Positions 44,411-54,346 of a stretch of 60,592 nt of DNA are shown one piece after another. The stretch's first letter is position 1. Each line of letters begins with the position of its first letter. This stretch comes from Alphaproteobacteria bacterium (lineage in GTDB: Bacteria > Pseudomonadota > Alphaproteobacteria > Micropepsales > Micropepsaceae): the NCBI GenBank assembly GCA_028871345.1, contig JAGWNK010000023.1, forward strand, positions 1 through 60,592, read 5' to 3'. Below the pieces are notes generated by a model, which saw only the letters and a list, made by a program, of their open reading frames with translations, did no database searches and had not been told where the DNA came from. A program made the position numbers and the translations under genes.

Positions 44411-46156
44411 TCAAGTTGGAGAAGATGGCAAAGTCGTCGAGGCGATTTCGAACCTCGCGGACTCGTTCCTGACATCCACGAAGCGCGAGTTGCTGACGGC
44501 GAGGCGGCCGTCGACGTTTCCCTTGACGTGAAGGCCATGGCGGTCGGGTGAACCGATGCCGCAATTGGGAACTGTCATGCCATCGACCGCGCAATCCGAG
44601 AGCGTGCGCGGCTCGCCGCTCGCCATGATGGCGAATCCGTCCGAGAGGCTGTCCTTTATCCGCACGTCTGCGATCCGCAGACCCGAAATGTCGCGGCGAT
44701 CAAGGCAAATCTCGAATGCCGCCCTCCAAGCCCAGCCGTGGTCATAGCCGCCGCAGCGCACGATCTCGCAATTGCGCACCAGCGTGGTGCCGCTGAAATT
44801 GTTGTCGACGTTCGCGTCCGAGGTGGGAAAGGTCGTGCTGATCAGGATGCCGCAACCCGAGGCGATGTCGCGGAACAGGCAATCCTCGATGCGGTTGTTG
44901 GCCCCGCCGTAGATCGACCCTCCCTGGGCCAGGAAATTGAGCTCTCCGGTGCAGCGGCAGATGACGTTGTTGCCCGGCTTGGGGGTTTCCTGGCGGAAGC
45001 CCTGGTCCCCAGGCGACGGCCAGATCGCAAAGCAGTCGTCGCCGGTGCCGCGGGCCGAGCAGTTCTCGATCGTGCTGTCGCGGGTGTCGACGCAGAGGTT
45101 GATGCCGTCGGCCATGGTGTTGCGCAGGCGGCAGCCCTCCACCGCGATGGCGCGGCACACGTAGAACCACATGCCGACCTTGGTGTGTTCCACCCAGATC
45201 CGCTTCACGCTGCTTTGGCTGGCGTGGACACCGAAAATGCCGTCGTTCTGCTCGCTGTCGTTGCGGTACTTCAGTCGCCCGATCAGGGCGAAGTCTGCAA
45301 GATGGATATTGTTGCCGGTCAGCTTGAAGCGCAGTCGACGGTCCGCCTGGCCGTAGAGGTCTTCGTCACCGACGAACGTGGTGTGCCACATGCCGGCGCC
45401 CATCAGCGTCACATCCGAGGGCAGGACGATGTCGCCGGTCAGCCTGTAGCGGCCGGCAGGAACCCAGGCGATGCGCCGTTGCGCCGCCGCCGCCGCTACG
45501 CAGGCGCGCACGCCCTCCGTGCTGTCGCGTTCGCCGCCGGGGTCCGCACCGAAGTCGATCGCCGACAGCGAGTCGACCGGCCGGCGCGCCGGCGGCGCGG
45601 CATTCTCCAGGTCCACGAGATCAATGATGCAATACGGCGCGCCGCCGGGCGGATTCTGCAGCGTGATGACGTCGCCCTTCTTGAGCGACAGTCCAGACAG
45701 CCGCACCTCATCGTAGAAATGGCGGGGCTGGCCATCCTTGGGATCGTTTGTGAAGGGATAGTCGCCATAAAGCCAGGCATATTTCGACGTCACCGGCACC
45801 TGCCGCAGCAGGTTGCCGTTGCACGACAGCCTGATGCTGCCAGCGATGCCCTGCCCGTCGTCGGAATCTGGCAGGCTGTAGCGGATGATCATCGCATTGG
45901 CGCGGTCGCGCACGGTGAACGTCGCGGTGTCGCCCGGCAGCAGCTTCAGGCAGCGCTGGCGCGTCGATTCCATCTCAATCCGGTAGGGGCCATAGGCCGG
46001 ACCGATCACGGTTCCCGTGGTCTTCATCCGGGCGCCCGGATAGGTGGTCCACGGTTTCGCGGCGCCCACGACCCGGCGTGCTTTGGCCGGCAGCGGGGTG
46101 GCGGACAGCAAGGCGGCCACGGCGGAACCGGCAAGCAGGGTTCTGCGATTGATCAT
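44411..46156 (-). CDS. Exported right-handed beta-helix protein, probable polysaccharide hydrolase/lyase
   Basis: A 581-residue protein with a Tat-like signal (MINRRTLLAGSAVAALL). Residues about 40-185 form a beta-sandwich-like N-terminal domain; a pectate-lyase/GH28-type beta-helix follows (DFGADPGGERDSTEGVRACV opening, then many short N/G/D-rich rungs such as GIFGVHASQSSVKRIWVEHT and DGINLCVDTRDSTIENCS). The GTGDDCF segment is a candidate acidic active site. GH87-like alpha-glucanase activity would suit its GH65 neighbour but is only a suggestion. It ends the operon MFS-GH65-beta-helix, starting 4 bases after GH65. Confidence 0.75.
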   Translation of the reverse strand: MINRRTLLAGSAVAALLSATPLPAKARRVVGAAKPWTTYPGARMKTTGTVIGPAYGPYRIEMESTRQRCLKLLPGDTATFTVRDRANAMIIRYSLPDSDDGQGIAGSIRLSCNGNLLRQVPVTSKYAWLYGDYPFTNDPKDGQPRHFYDEVRLSGLSLKKGDVITLQNPPGGAPYCIIDLVDLENAAPPARRPVDSLSAIDFGADPGGERDSTEGVRACVAAAAAQRRIAWVPAGRYRLTGDIVLPSDVTLMGAGMWHTTFVGDEDLYGQADRRLRFKLTGNNIHLADFALIGRLKYRNDSEQNDGIFGVHASQSSVKRIWVEHTKVGMWFYVCRAIAVEGCRLRNTMADGINLCVDTRDSTIENCSARGTGDDCFAIWPSPGDQGFRQETPKPGNNVICRCTGELNFLAQGGSIYGGANNRIEDCLFRDIASGCGILISTTFPTSDANVDNNFSGTTLVRNCEIVRCGGYDHGWAWRAAFEICLDRRDISGLRIADVRIKDSLSDGFAIMASGEPRTLSDCAVDGMTVPNCGIGSPDRHGLHVKGNVDGRLAVSNSRFVDVRNESARFEIASTTLPSSPT

Positions 46157-46160
46157 CGGC

Positions 46161-48458
46161 TCAAGCGACCTTCTTGTCTCGCTTGATCACCAGCGACTTT
46201 CCCGGCGCACAAGGCGCCGCTTCGCCCCAGACCACAAAGCTGCGCGCTGCCGCATTGCCCGCCGCCCCTGTGATCTCCACCGCATCTTGCGCGACGGTGA
46301 CGGTGAAGCTGTCGCCCTTGTAGGCCAGGTTGAAGCGCAGGCTCTTCCAGTTCCGGTAAAGCCGCGGCGCGATAGCGACATGGGTCTCGTCGGCGCTGAC
46401 GCCGCCAAAGCCGAACACGGCGGCCATCCAGGCACCGCCGTTGGCGGCCGGGTGTGATCCGCCGGTGAAGGTCGTTCCGACATAGATGTTGTAGCGGGCT
46501 TCCAGATCGATCTTGGCGGTCTTCATGAAGTAGCGGTAGGCGACATCGAGATTGCCGAATTCGGCTGCCAGCATCGCATAGGCGCAGGGGCTCAGGCTGG
46601 AGCCGTGCTCGGTACGGGGCTCGTAGTATTCCCAGTTGGCGCGCTTCACCTCCTTCGAATACCGGTCTTTGAAGAGGTTCAGCATCATGACGACGTCGGC
46701 CTGCTTGATCACCTTGGTAGGCACCGCCAAGCCTTGCCCGGCGCCCAGATATTCGTCGGGATGGATCTTCTTGGCCTTCAGCTCCTCGATGGTTGTGTCC
46801 GTGAGGTTGAAGTAGCCCTCGAATTGTTCGATCAGCCCGGTCTTGGGATCAGGTTCCGGCACATAGAGAAGCTTGGCGGCGTCGACGAAGAGCGGCAGTT
46901 CTTGCGCGATGGCAAGCTTGTCGATCAGGGCCCGGAACGCCTTGGGATGGTTTTGCGCCAGGTATTCGGCCGTCGCGTTGGCGATCTCGAAGGTCGCCTT
47001 GGCCACCATGTTGGTGAAGGCGTTGTTGTTGACGCGCTCGTGGTACTCGTCCGGTCCGATGACATCGAGGATTTCGTAGCGGTTCTTGTCCTTCTTGAAG
47101 TAGGCGTAGGAATAATAGAACCGGGCGCATTCCAGGATGACTTCGGCGCCGCCCTGCAAGAGCAGCGAATCGTCGCCCGTCAGCTTGAAGTACTCCCACA
47201 TGGCGATCGCCACGTCGCCGCTGACGTGGACCTGCTTGTCGCGAAAATGGGTGCGCAGGTCCCGCTTCGTCAGCGGATCGCCGATGTTGAAATAGGTGCA
47301 GGCGTCGTCTCCCGTCTCCTGGCTTTCCCAGGCGTAGAAGGCGCCTTTGAATCCGGCGCCCTCGGTGAGCGCCTTGCGCCGGGCTCCGTCGAGCGTGCGG
47401 ATGCGATAACGCAGAAGCTCGACCGCTTTCTCCGGATAGGTGTGGAGAAAGAACGGGAGCATGAACATCTCGGTGTCCCAGAAGATGGCGCCCTTGTAGA
47501 CCTGTCCGGAAAGCGCCCTCGCCGAGATCGAATTCTGGCTGCCGGCGATCGGGGCCGCGATCAGGAGCTGAAAGATGCTGTAGCGCAGCGCCTGCTGCGC
47601 TGCTTCGTCGCCTTCGATCGCGACGTCGCAGAGTCGCCATTTCTCGGCCCAGCAATCGTTGTGGGCCGCCAGGCAGGCGTCGTAGCCCAGCGCCTTGGCC
47701 CGCCTGACGCTCTCGACGGCAGCATCGGCGGCGGCAAGACCGATGCGGTCGAATTCCGTGTGGACCGCGAAAAACTTCGTCAAGCTGTACGTCTTGCCCG
47801 CCTCGGCGGCGAATTCGACGAGTCTGAGCGATCCGTCGCAGTCCCTCTCGCGGCCGACGCCGAAAGCGATGCCTTCGGCGACGGCCACGATCTTCGAGGC
47901 CTCGCTGGTGACGGCGCTGACGAGCAGGATGTCCTCGTGGCGCTCCGTCCGCAGGTCGCCCAAATGGGGACCATTGAGATCCCAGATATTGCCGTCGATG
48001 CCGGTGCTGATGCCGAGGTCCGCCGCCTTGTCGCAGCGGACGCTGTAGCGGATGACGCCGAGATTGGGGTGCTGCGCGCTCAGGAACCGGCTCGAGGCGA
48101 TCGTCACGGTCTTGCCGCGGGTCTTGTAGACCGTCTCACGCTCGAACGATGCGTTACGCAGGTTCAATGTCTGGGAATGGCGCAACACGGCCGTGTGGCG
48201 GGCCGAGACGGGCTCACCGTCGATGATGACCTGCGTGAAGCCGCCATTGGGCGCATTGACCGGCTCGCGCCAGGCGTCGCCGACGCGGTCGAACACACCC
48301 GCCAGCGTCACGGCGACGCGCTCCTCTGCGCCGAACTCGTCGAGCGTGCCGCGATAACCCATGTACCCGTTGGCAATCTGGTAGATGTTGCCGTTGCGCA
48401 TGATGCTCTCGGTGTCGTTTGAGAACGTCTCACCGGTGATTTTCCAGGAGTCTCTCAT
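46161..48458 (-). CDS. Glycoside hydrolase family 65 disaccharide phosphorylase
   Basis: A 765-residue cytoplasmic GH65 enzyme. Domains: N-terminal beta-sandwich (1-270), linker, (alpha/alpha)6 barrel (about 320-700) and C-terminal beta-sheet. FWDTEMFMLPFF (327-337) lines the active site, E471 in GPDEYHERVNNN is the general acid, and HGSSLS (618-623) is the phosphate loop, so it should be a phosphorylase and not a hydrolase. Members act on maltose, trehalose, kojibiose or nigerose; which one cannot be read from sequence. Its ATG overlaps the MFS stop (ATGA). The likely product is beta-glucose 1-phosphate. Confidence 0.92.
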   Translation of the reverse strand: MRDSWKITGETFSNDTESIMRNGNIYQIANGYMGYRGTLDEFGAEERVAVTLAGVFDRVGDAWREPVNAPNGGFTQVIIDGEPVSARHTAVLRHSQTLNLRNASFERETVYKTRGKTVTIASSRFLSAQHPNLGVIRYSVRCDKAADLGISTGIDGNIWDLNGPHLGDLRTERHEDILLVSAVTSEASKIVAVAEGIAFGVGRERDCDGSLRLVEFAAEAGKTYSLTKFFAVHTEFDRIGLAAADAAVESVRRAKALGYDACLAAHNDCWAEKWRLCDVAIEGDEAAQQALRYSIFQLLIAAPIAGSQNSISARALSGQVYKGAIFWDTEMFMLPFFLHTYPEKAVELLRYRIRTLDGARRKALTEGAGFKGAFYAWESQETGDDACTYFNIGDPLTKRDLRTHFRDKQVHVSGDVAIAMWEYFKLTGDDSLLLQGGAEVILECARFYYSYAYFKKDKNRYEILDVIGPDEYHERVNNNAFTNMVAKATFEIANATAEYLAQNHPKAFRALIDKLAIAQELPLFVDAAKLLYVPEPDPKTGLIEQFEGYFNLTDTTIEELKAKKIHPDEYLGAGQGLAVPTKVIKQADVVMMLNLFKDRYSKEVKRANWEYYEPRTEHGSSLSPCAYAMLAAEFGNLDVAYRYFMKTAKIDLEARYNIYVGTTFTGGSHPAANGGAWMAAVFGFGGVSADETHVAIAPRLYRNWKSLRFNLAYKGDSFTVTVAQDAVEITGAAGNAAARSFVVWGEAAPCAPGKSLVIKRDKKVA

Positions 48459-49963
48459 GCGCGTGGTACGTCTCCGGCAGTATCCTTGACGAAGGCCATC
48501 AGCAGGCCTGACAGCACCATCGCCGCGCCGCCCAGCACGATCGCGTAGATAGCTTGGCCGTGAAAAACCGTGCGCACGAGAAGACCGAGAATGGCGGAGG
48601 CCAGGATCTGCGGGATCACCAGGAACAGATTGAACATGCCCATGTAGACCCCCATCTTCGTGTGGGGCACCGCGCTCGACAGGATGGCGTAGGGCACGGT
48701 CAGCAGGCTGGCCCATGCAATGCCGACGGCAGTCATGGAAATCAGCAGCAGCTCGGGGTTCTTGAAGGCGTACATTGACATCAGGCCGGCGCCGCCGATG
48801 ACAAGGCAGACGACATGGGTCGTGACCCGGCCGAACCTGCGGGTCAGCGGCGGCAGCAGAAAGGCCACCAGCGCGGCCACCCCGTTGTAGGCGGCCATGA
48901 GAACGCCGACCCAGTTGGCGCCGGTGTTGTAGACTTCCGACGTCACGTCGGTGCTGCCGAAGTGGAAGCTGGTCACGGCCGAGGTTGAATAGATGAACAT
49001 GGAGAACAGGGCGAACCAGGTGAGCATGGTCACGAGCGCCAGCTGCCGCATGGTCTTCGGCATGGCCTGGAGGTCGGCGATGATCTCGACCACGCCGACG
49101 GTGCGCCCGCTCGCCGCGCGCGCCGTGGCGACCAATTGCAGGACGCCGTAGACCGCCAGGCCCACAGACAGGATGTAGAGCCCGAGGTACCAGCCTTGCC
49201 TCCAGACGATGTAGGTCAGCGCCGCTCCGCCAGCGGAGAGAAGCACGCCCTCGACGATGCAGCGTCCCCTGTTGAGGCTCGCGGCGGCCGCGGGCTCACT
49301 TCGGCCTGACGCCGCCACGTGGAATTCCGCCTGCTCGTCGGGCGAATATTCCCTGACTCGCAGCACGGTCCACAGGACGGTCGCCAGGAAGGCGATGCCG
49401 CCGATGTAGAACGACCACTTGACCGAGGGCGGAATCTGGCCCGCCGGGGCGGTGTTGGCGATGTGGAGCCACTGGGTCAGCAGATAAGGTGCCAACGATG
49501 CGATCACCGAGCTGACACCGATGAAGAAGGTCTGGACGGCGAACCCCTGCGTTCTCTGCCCGTCCGGTAGCATGTCGCCCACGAAGGCGCGGAACGGCTG
49601 CATGGTCACGTTGATCGAGCCGTCCATCATCCACAGAAGACCGGCAGCGACCCACAGCGCCGGTGCGTTCGGCATGAGGAGCAGTGCGAGCGACGACAGA
49701 ATGGCGCCGGCCAGGAAATACGGCTTACGGCGGCCCAGCCGATTCCAGGTCTTGTCGCTCATGTGCCCGATGATGGGCTGGATGAGCAAGCCGGACACCG
49801 GCGCCGCGATCCACAAGATGGGGATGTCCTCGACTTTGGCGCCGAGGGTCTCGAAGATCCGGCTGACATTGGCGTTCTGCAGGGCGAATCCGAACTGGAT
49901 GCCCGCATAGCCGAAGCTCATGTTCCAGAGCTGCCAGAAGCCGAGGCTGGGCTTGTGTCTCAT
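48455..49963 (-). CDS. MFS sugar transporter (SLC45/GPH-like)
   Basis: A 502-residue inner-membrane carrier with about twelve hydrophobic segments. The opening FWQLWNMSFGYAGIQFGFALQ and the loop GHMSDKTWNRLGRRKPYFL are typical of the MFS disaccharide carriers found beside TonB receptors and glucosidases in Caulobacter-type sugar loci (for example the maltose locus). A cytoplasmic loop of about 50 residues lies between helices 6 and 7. It is the first gene of the minus-strand operon and faces the receptor gene across a regulated 812-base gap. Confidence 0.9.
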   Translation of the reverse strand: MRHKPSLGFWQLWNMSFGYAGIQFGFALQNANVSRIFETLGAKVEDIPILWIAAPVSGLLIQPIIGHMSDKTWNRLGRRKPYFLAGAILSSLALLLMPNAPALWVAAGLLWMMDGSINVTMQPFRAFVGDMLPDGQRTQGFAVQTFFIGVSSVIASLAPYLLTQWLHIANTAPAGQIPPSVKWSFYIGGIAFLATVLWTVLRVREYSPDEQAEFHVAASGRSEPAAAASLNRGRCIVEGVLLSAGGAALTYIVWRQGWYLGLYILSVGLAVYGVLQLVATARAASGRTVGVVEIIADLQAMPKTMRQLALVTMLTWFALFSMFIYSTSAVTSFHFGSTDVTSEVYNTGANWVGVLMAAYNGVAALVAFLLPPLTRRFGRVTTHVVCLVIGGAGLMSMYAFKNPELLLISMTAVGIAWASLLTVPYAILSSAVPHTKMGVYMGMFNLFLVIPQILASAILGLLVRTVFHGQAIYAIVLGGAAMVLSGLLMAFVKDTAGDVPRA

Positions 49964-50239
49964 GCGTCACCCCGGGCGTGTGGAGTTTTGTCTTCGAAGC
50001 AATGCCGCACCGTGATGGCCCAAGAACTGCGGAGGACGCGACGCGGATACATGGCGGCAGCTCAGAATCTACACATTCCCGCGCAGCGCAAAAGACCTGC
50101 CGGGACGCGGCGTCGATGGAAGAGGATCGCCAACAGCATTACAAAACCTCCCCCGTGGCGGCCGCTCTTCGCCTTGCCCGCCCTATAATTCGGACGCTCC
50201 GCCATCCGACAGTATCGAGCGGGCCACCGCCGAGCCAAC

Positions 50240-50263
50240 CGCCACGCATACGTATACGCGGAC
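50240..50263. promoter_or_regulatory. LacI-type operator candidate, site 1
   Basis: CGCCACG then CATACGTATACG then CGGAC. The centre TACGTA is a perfect dyad within ATACGTAT. The same flanks and core recur at 50408. LacI proteins bind such CG-centred palindromes. Confidence 0.6.
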
Positions 50264-50407
50264 GCTGCGCCGCTTATCCGCCGGGATCGTCGTTGCCAGC
50301 CGATATTCGTTCACCTCATTGGCGCTGATAATTCGGCGTTTCCTGCGTCGGAGAGCCGCTGCGCTGTGGCGGAAAAGCAATACGTGCGCTGCCGGCGGGA
50401 AGCAGCG

Positions 50408-50429
50408 CGCCACGTATACGTATACGGAC
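50408..50429. promoter_or_regulatory. LacI-type operator candidate, site 2
   Basis: CGCCACG then TATACGTATACG then GAC: same orientation and flanks as site 1, 168 bases further on. Two matching sites would allow looping or independent control of the two divergent promoters by the LacI protein encoded at 54347. Confidence 0.6.
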
Positions 50430-50775
50430 ACATTGGCATGAAGGCAGGTGTGGCGGGAACATGCGCGCCGGTGGTCGATATCCGACTGCCACGCGAGTGA
50501 AACGTCAGGGGCTGCCCGAAATACGACGCCGAAGGGCGCACAAGGGCAGGGGCACGAGTGGATTCACACAGGGCATCAACGGCCCGAATGCTCCGCACAG
50601 GCGATGCGAGCCGTAGTCCGGCAAGCGTGGCCGGTCGGCCCATCCACGACGATTCCTGCGCCGGAACGTGGTCCGCCTGCAAGGCCAGGTTCTTCACCGA
50701 GGGGATTCAACCAGCCGCAGCCGCATGACCCGCGAAGCGGAAGACGGCCGTGGAACGCATGGGAGGAGTGAGAGG

Positions 50776-53700
50776 ATGAGTAATTACGGTCTTGGCCGCG
50801 ATCGCACGGTCATGCTGAGGGGGAGTGTATCGCTGCTGGCGCTGGTCGCCGTCCTCGCCTCGGGCGCGGCCTGGGCGCAAAATTCCGATACGATGGAAAC
50901 GGTCGTGGTAACGGGTGTTCGCGCGTCTCTCGAGACGTCACAGCTCATCAAGAAGAACGCCGATACGATCGTCGATTCCATCACCGCCACCGACATCGGC
51001 GTGTTCCCCGACAAATCGGTTTCGGACGCCATCCAACGCGTGCCCGGCATCACCGTGTCGCATCTGCAGTCGGACGACGACACCACCCATCCGTCGGGCG
51101 AAGCGACCGGCGTGCTGGTCCGTGGCCTCACCTTCGTGCGCACGAACTTCAACGGGCGCGACAGCTTTTCCGCCGACGGCCATCGCGGCCTGAACGTCAA
51201 CGACGTCTCGCCGGAAATGATCGGCGGCATCGACGTCTTCAAGAACCAGACGGCCGACATGATCGAGGGCGGCATCGCCGGCACGGTCGATATCCGCACC
51301 CGCAAGCCCTTCGATGCCGAAGATCACATCCTGGCGGTCTCCGGCAAGGTGAACTACAACGACCGATCCGAGGACGGCACCTTCGATTATTCGGGAGTGG
51401 CCGGCAAGAACTTCGACACGCCCTATGGCCGCTTCGGCGTCCTCATCGGCTATGCCAATTCGCACGTCGTGACGCAAACCAACTCGGTCGTGATGATGCG
51501 CACGGGCACGATGTGCTCGGCCGGCGCCACCAACCCGGACGGCACCGCCATCGTCAACGCCGACGGCTCCATTCCCTGCACCGCCACGGCTTACGGCGGC
51601 ACCGGCTGGCAGTATCTGCCGGACGAAGTGAACTATTCGCGGGTCAACTACAACCGCAAGCGCGAGGGCAAGTCCTTTGCCTTCCAGTACGAGAATCCCA
51701 ACAAGGACCTGCGCTTCCTCTTCGAGTACAACGAATCGGACTATCGCAACGCCTGGCTCGAGCACAGCTCCAACATCAACCTGTTCGGCTTGTGGGCGGC
51801 GCCGGGCTTCAACCCGATGGCCGGAACGCCGCTGCTGCCCGCCTTCGGCACGCCGGCCTTCACGTTCAATCCCAACGGCACGCTGAAGTCGGGCGTGTTG
51901 GCCGATCCGCTGGGCGGCTGGATGGGCAATTGGGGCGGCAGCTATCAGCACGCCGTCGACGCCGCGTCGGTGGTTCCGGGTCTTCCCTATGTCAATTATT
52001 GCGGTCCTGATCCGGGGCACACCTGCGTCAACCCGTTTACCAATGGCGTCACGCTGGAAAACCAGTCGCGCGTCTTCGATCATTCGGAAGGCACGCGCGA
52101 CCTTTCCGCGAATCTGCAATGGGATGTGACGGACCGCCTGCACACCACCCTCGACGGACAGTACATCAGCGCCAAGACCGGCAACAACGACATGCTGGTC
52201 GCCGATGACATCCTGGTGAACGCGCAGTACGAGCGCGACGGCGACGGCCCGCCGCAAATCAAGCTCCTGCCGGGCGACAACGTCAACTATGCTCCGGGCT
52301 TCCTGACCAATCCGCACAATTACTACAGCGCCTTCGTGCAGGACCATAAGGAGCGCAACAACGCCCAGGAAGTCGCTCTGCGCGGCGATGCCCAGTACGA
52401 CGTCGACAACGGCTGGCTGAGCTATCTGAAGGTCGGTTTCCGCTATGCCGATCGCAAACAGGTCGTGCGCTACTCGGCCTACAACTGGAGCGCCGTGGCG
52501 CAACCCTGGCTGTGCAACGGTCCGGCTTTCAGCATCGACAACACGTCGCCCGCGCCCTATCCGGCGTCCTGCGGCAACCCCAACATGTTCAAGGGCTACG
52601 GCGCGGGCATCTGGGAAACCGGAAATCTCGGCAATTTCTACGACGGCAAGGTTTTCCAGCCCGGCAATACCGTCTGGCTGAAGAACTCCGTCCTGGAGAA
52701 CCCCGATGCCGCCGGCTTGGCGCTTGACCAGAAGTCGACCGGAAACCCCGGTTGGTGGACACCGATCTGCTACCGCGGCGGCACCACCGACTGCTACCTG
52801 CCGTCGGAACTGCTCAACGTCACGGAAAAGACGACGGCGGGTTATGCGATGGTGGGCTTCGGCGGCGACGATCTGACGATCTTCGGCGACGTCACCGTGT
52901 CGGGCAATATCGGCGTGCGCTACATCGAGACTCAGCTGACGAGCACGGGCGGCATCTCCTATCCGACCAACGACTGGTACGCCGCCAACACGTCGGTGAC
53001 GACGCCGCCGTGCAACGCGCCGTTGACGGGCAACAACGTCACCAACATCTCGTGCTGGCTGACGCCGGCTCTGGGCGCCTTCAGCAATGGCGGCTCCGGC
53101 CTCAATACCTACGGCAAGACCACTTACAATCTGTTGCCGAGCTTCAACATCAAGTTCGGCCTGACCGACAGTCAGATCCTGCGCTTCGCCGTTTCGGAGG
53201 CGATGTCGCGGCCGGACTTCGGTTATCTGCGCAACTACATCGGCATCAGTGCGCCGGCCATCGACACCACGTCGAGTTCGCCGTATGTGATCTACAATTC
53301 GCCGACGGCGGCGCATACGGCGGCCAACGTCACGGGCTACAACTTCGTCTTCGTGGCCAACGCGGGCAACCCGGCACTGAAGCCGATGACCGCCTACCAA
53401 TACGACGCCTCGTACGAGTACTACTTCAGCAACTCCAGTTCGTTCACCGCGGACCTTTTCCTGAAGGAGCTCAACAACAGCATCGCTTACGGCGATGTCA
53501 CGCGGAGCATCACCAACAACGGGGCGACGGAGAACATCCTGGTGCGCGGCCCGGTCAACTCTCCGAATGGCGGCGAGTTGTGGGGGTTCGAGCTTGCCTA
53601 TCAGGCATTTTTCGACTTCCTCCCGGATCCGTTCGACGGCCTCGGAGCGCAGGTCAACTGGACCCACACCCATCAGGCTGGCATTCACAACTCCAACCTG

Positions 53701-54147
53701 GCGGTCCAGCCCGGCTACCTGGCGGGCAGCACCATCGCCTTCGGTGGCGGTCTGCAGGTCGACAATGCGGTCATCGATTCGCACCGCCTGGCCGGCATCT
53801 CCGACGACTCGTTCAACGCCATCGCCTTGTACGAGAAGGGACCGATCGGCGTGCGCCTGGCGTACAACTGGCGGTCGTCTTTCCTGACCGACAATCTGGA
53901 CTGCTGCGTCGGTCTGCCGATGTATCAGAAGGGGGCCGGCTTCCTGGACGGTTCGATCCGCTATTCGCTGAACGACCATCTCGAGGTTTCGCTCGACGGC
54001 TCCAACCTGCTTGATACGCCGGTCATCTTCCAGCAGCAGGTATTCGGCGACACCTCTCTTTCGCCCAAGGCCAAGCCCGTCAAACTCGACACCGCTTGGA
54101 GCAAGAGCGGCCGGCTGCTGCAGTTTGCCGTCCGCATCAAGTACTAG
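50776..54147 (+). CDS. Large TonB-dependent receptor (oligosaccharide type)
   Basis: A 1123-residue outer-membrane receptor: signal peptide ending AWA, TonB-box-like METVVVTGVRASLE, plug (about 45-180) with TDIGVFPDKSVSDAIQRVPG, VLVRGLTFVRTNFNGRD and IEGGIAGTVDIRTRKPF, then a long barrel ending LLQFAVRIKY. The GVRASLE...FPDKSVSDALQRVPG type is characteristic of alphaproteobacterial and xanthomonad carbohydrate receptors. With the MFS, GH65 and beta-helix genes it should import an alpha-glucan-derived oligosaccharide. GGAGG lies before the ATG, and a strong terminator follows. Confidence 0.93.
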   Translation: MSNYGLGRDRTVMLRGSVSLLALVAVLASGAAWAQNSDTMETVVVTGVRASLETSQLIKKNADTIVDSITATDIGVFPDKSVSDAIQRVPGITVSHLQSDDDTTHPSGEATGVLVRGLTFVRTNFNGRDSFSADGHRGLNVNDVSPEMIGGIDVFKNQTADMIEGGIAGTVDIRTRKPFDAEDHILAVSGKVNYNDRSEDGTFDYSGVAGKNFDTPYGRFGVLIGYANSHVVTQTNSVVMMRTGTMCSAGATNPDGTAIVNADGSIPCTATAYGGTGWQYLPDEVNYSRVNYNRKREGKSFAFQYENPNKDLRFLFEYNESDYRNAWLEHSSNINLFGLWAAPGFNPMAGTPLLPAFGTPAFTFNPNGTLKSGVLADPLGGWMGNWGGSYQHAVDAASVVPGLPYVNYCGPDPGHTCVNPFTNGVTLENQSRVFDHSEGTRDLSANLQWDVTDRLHTTLDGQYISAKTGNNDMLVADDILVNAQYERDGDGPPQIKLLPGDNVNYAPGFLTNPHNYYSAFVQDHKERNNAQEVALRGDAQYDVDNGWLSYLKVGFRYADRKQVVRYSAYNWSAVAQPWLCNGPAFSIDNTSPAPYPASCGNPNMFKGYGAGIWETGNLGNFYDGKVFQPGNTVWLKNSVLENPDAAGLALDQKSTGNPGWWTPICYRGGTTDCYLPSELLNVTEKTTAGYAMVGFGGDDLTIFGDVTVSGNIGVRYIETQLTSTGGISYPTNDWYAANTSVTTPPCNAPLTGNNVTNISCWLTPALGAFSNGGSGLNTYGKTTYNLLPSFNIKFGLTDSQILRFAVSEAMSRPDFGYLRNYIGISAPAIDTTSSSPYVIYNSPTAAHTAANVTGYNFVFVANAGNPALKPMTAYQYDASYEYYFSNSSSFTADLFLKELNNSIAYGDVTRSITNNGATENILVRGPVNSPNGGELWGFELAYQAFFDFLPDPFDGLGAQVNWTHTHQAGIHNSNLAVQPGYLAGSTIAFGGGLQVDNAVIDSHRLAGISDDSFNAIALYEKGPIGVRLAYNWRSSFLTDNLDCCVGLPMYQKGAGFLDGSIRYSLNDHLEVSLDGSNLLDTPVIFQQQVFGDTSLSPKAKPVKLDTAWSKSGRLLQFAVRIKY

Positions 54148-54165
54148 CCTCTTCCGGGACGACTT

Positions 54166-54203
54166 GGCGCCGTTGCAGATTTCTGCAGCGGCGCCGCTTT
54201 CTT
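54166..54203 (+). terminator. Rho-independent terminator of receptor gene
   Basis: GGCGCCGTTGCAGA and TCTGCAGCGGCGCC form a 14-base stem (one G-T pair) with a two-base loop, followed by GCTTTCTT, 18 bases past the receptor stop. It isolates the receptor from lacI. Confidence 0.8.
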
Positions 54204-54346
54204 GCCGCCGGTCAAAGGCGTGGTTAAGCGCGCGCCTGTTTACTGCGGCAACAATCCCCGCTTCTTCCTGTGCCTTCGTGCAAAAATCAATCCGCGCATG
54301 GTAGGATGGTTCCGCGGGCGTGTACCCGCTGGGAGCAGGGGGCGCG

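Larger units (their letters stand above)
49964..50775. promoter_or_regulatory. Divergent control region of the oligosaccharide locus
   Basis: 812 bases between the MFS and TonB-receptor starts with no convincing gene. It holds two copies of an ATACGTATACG-centred sequence (listed separately) and presumably both promoters. The rest shows no RNA gene. The last ~350 bases before the receptor form a long leader. Confidence 0.6.

Noticed and set aside
46161..48716. Longer GH65 start at 48716
   Set aside because: The extra N-terminal residues are the MFS gene read in another frame; the ATG at 48458 matches the GH65 family start and overlaps the MFS stop.
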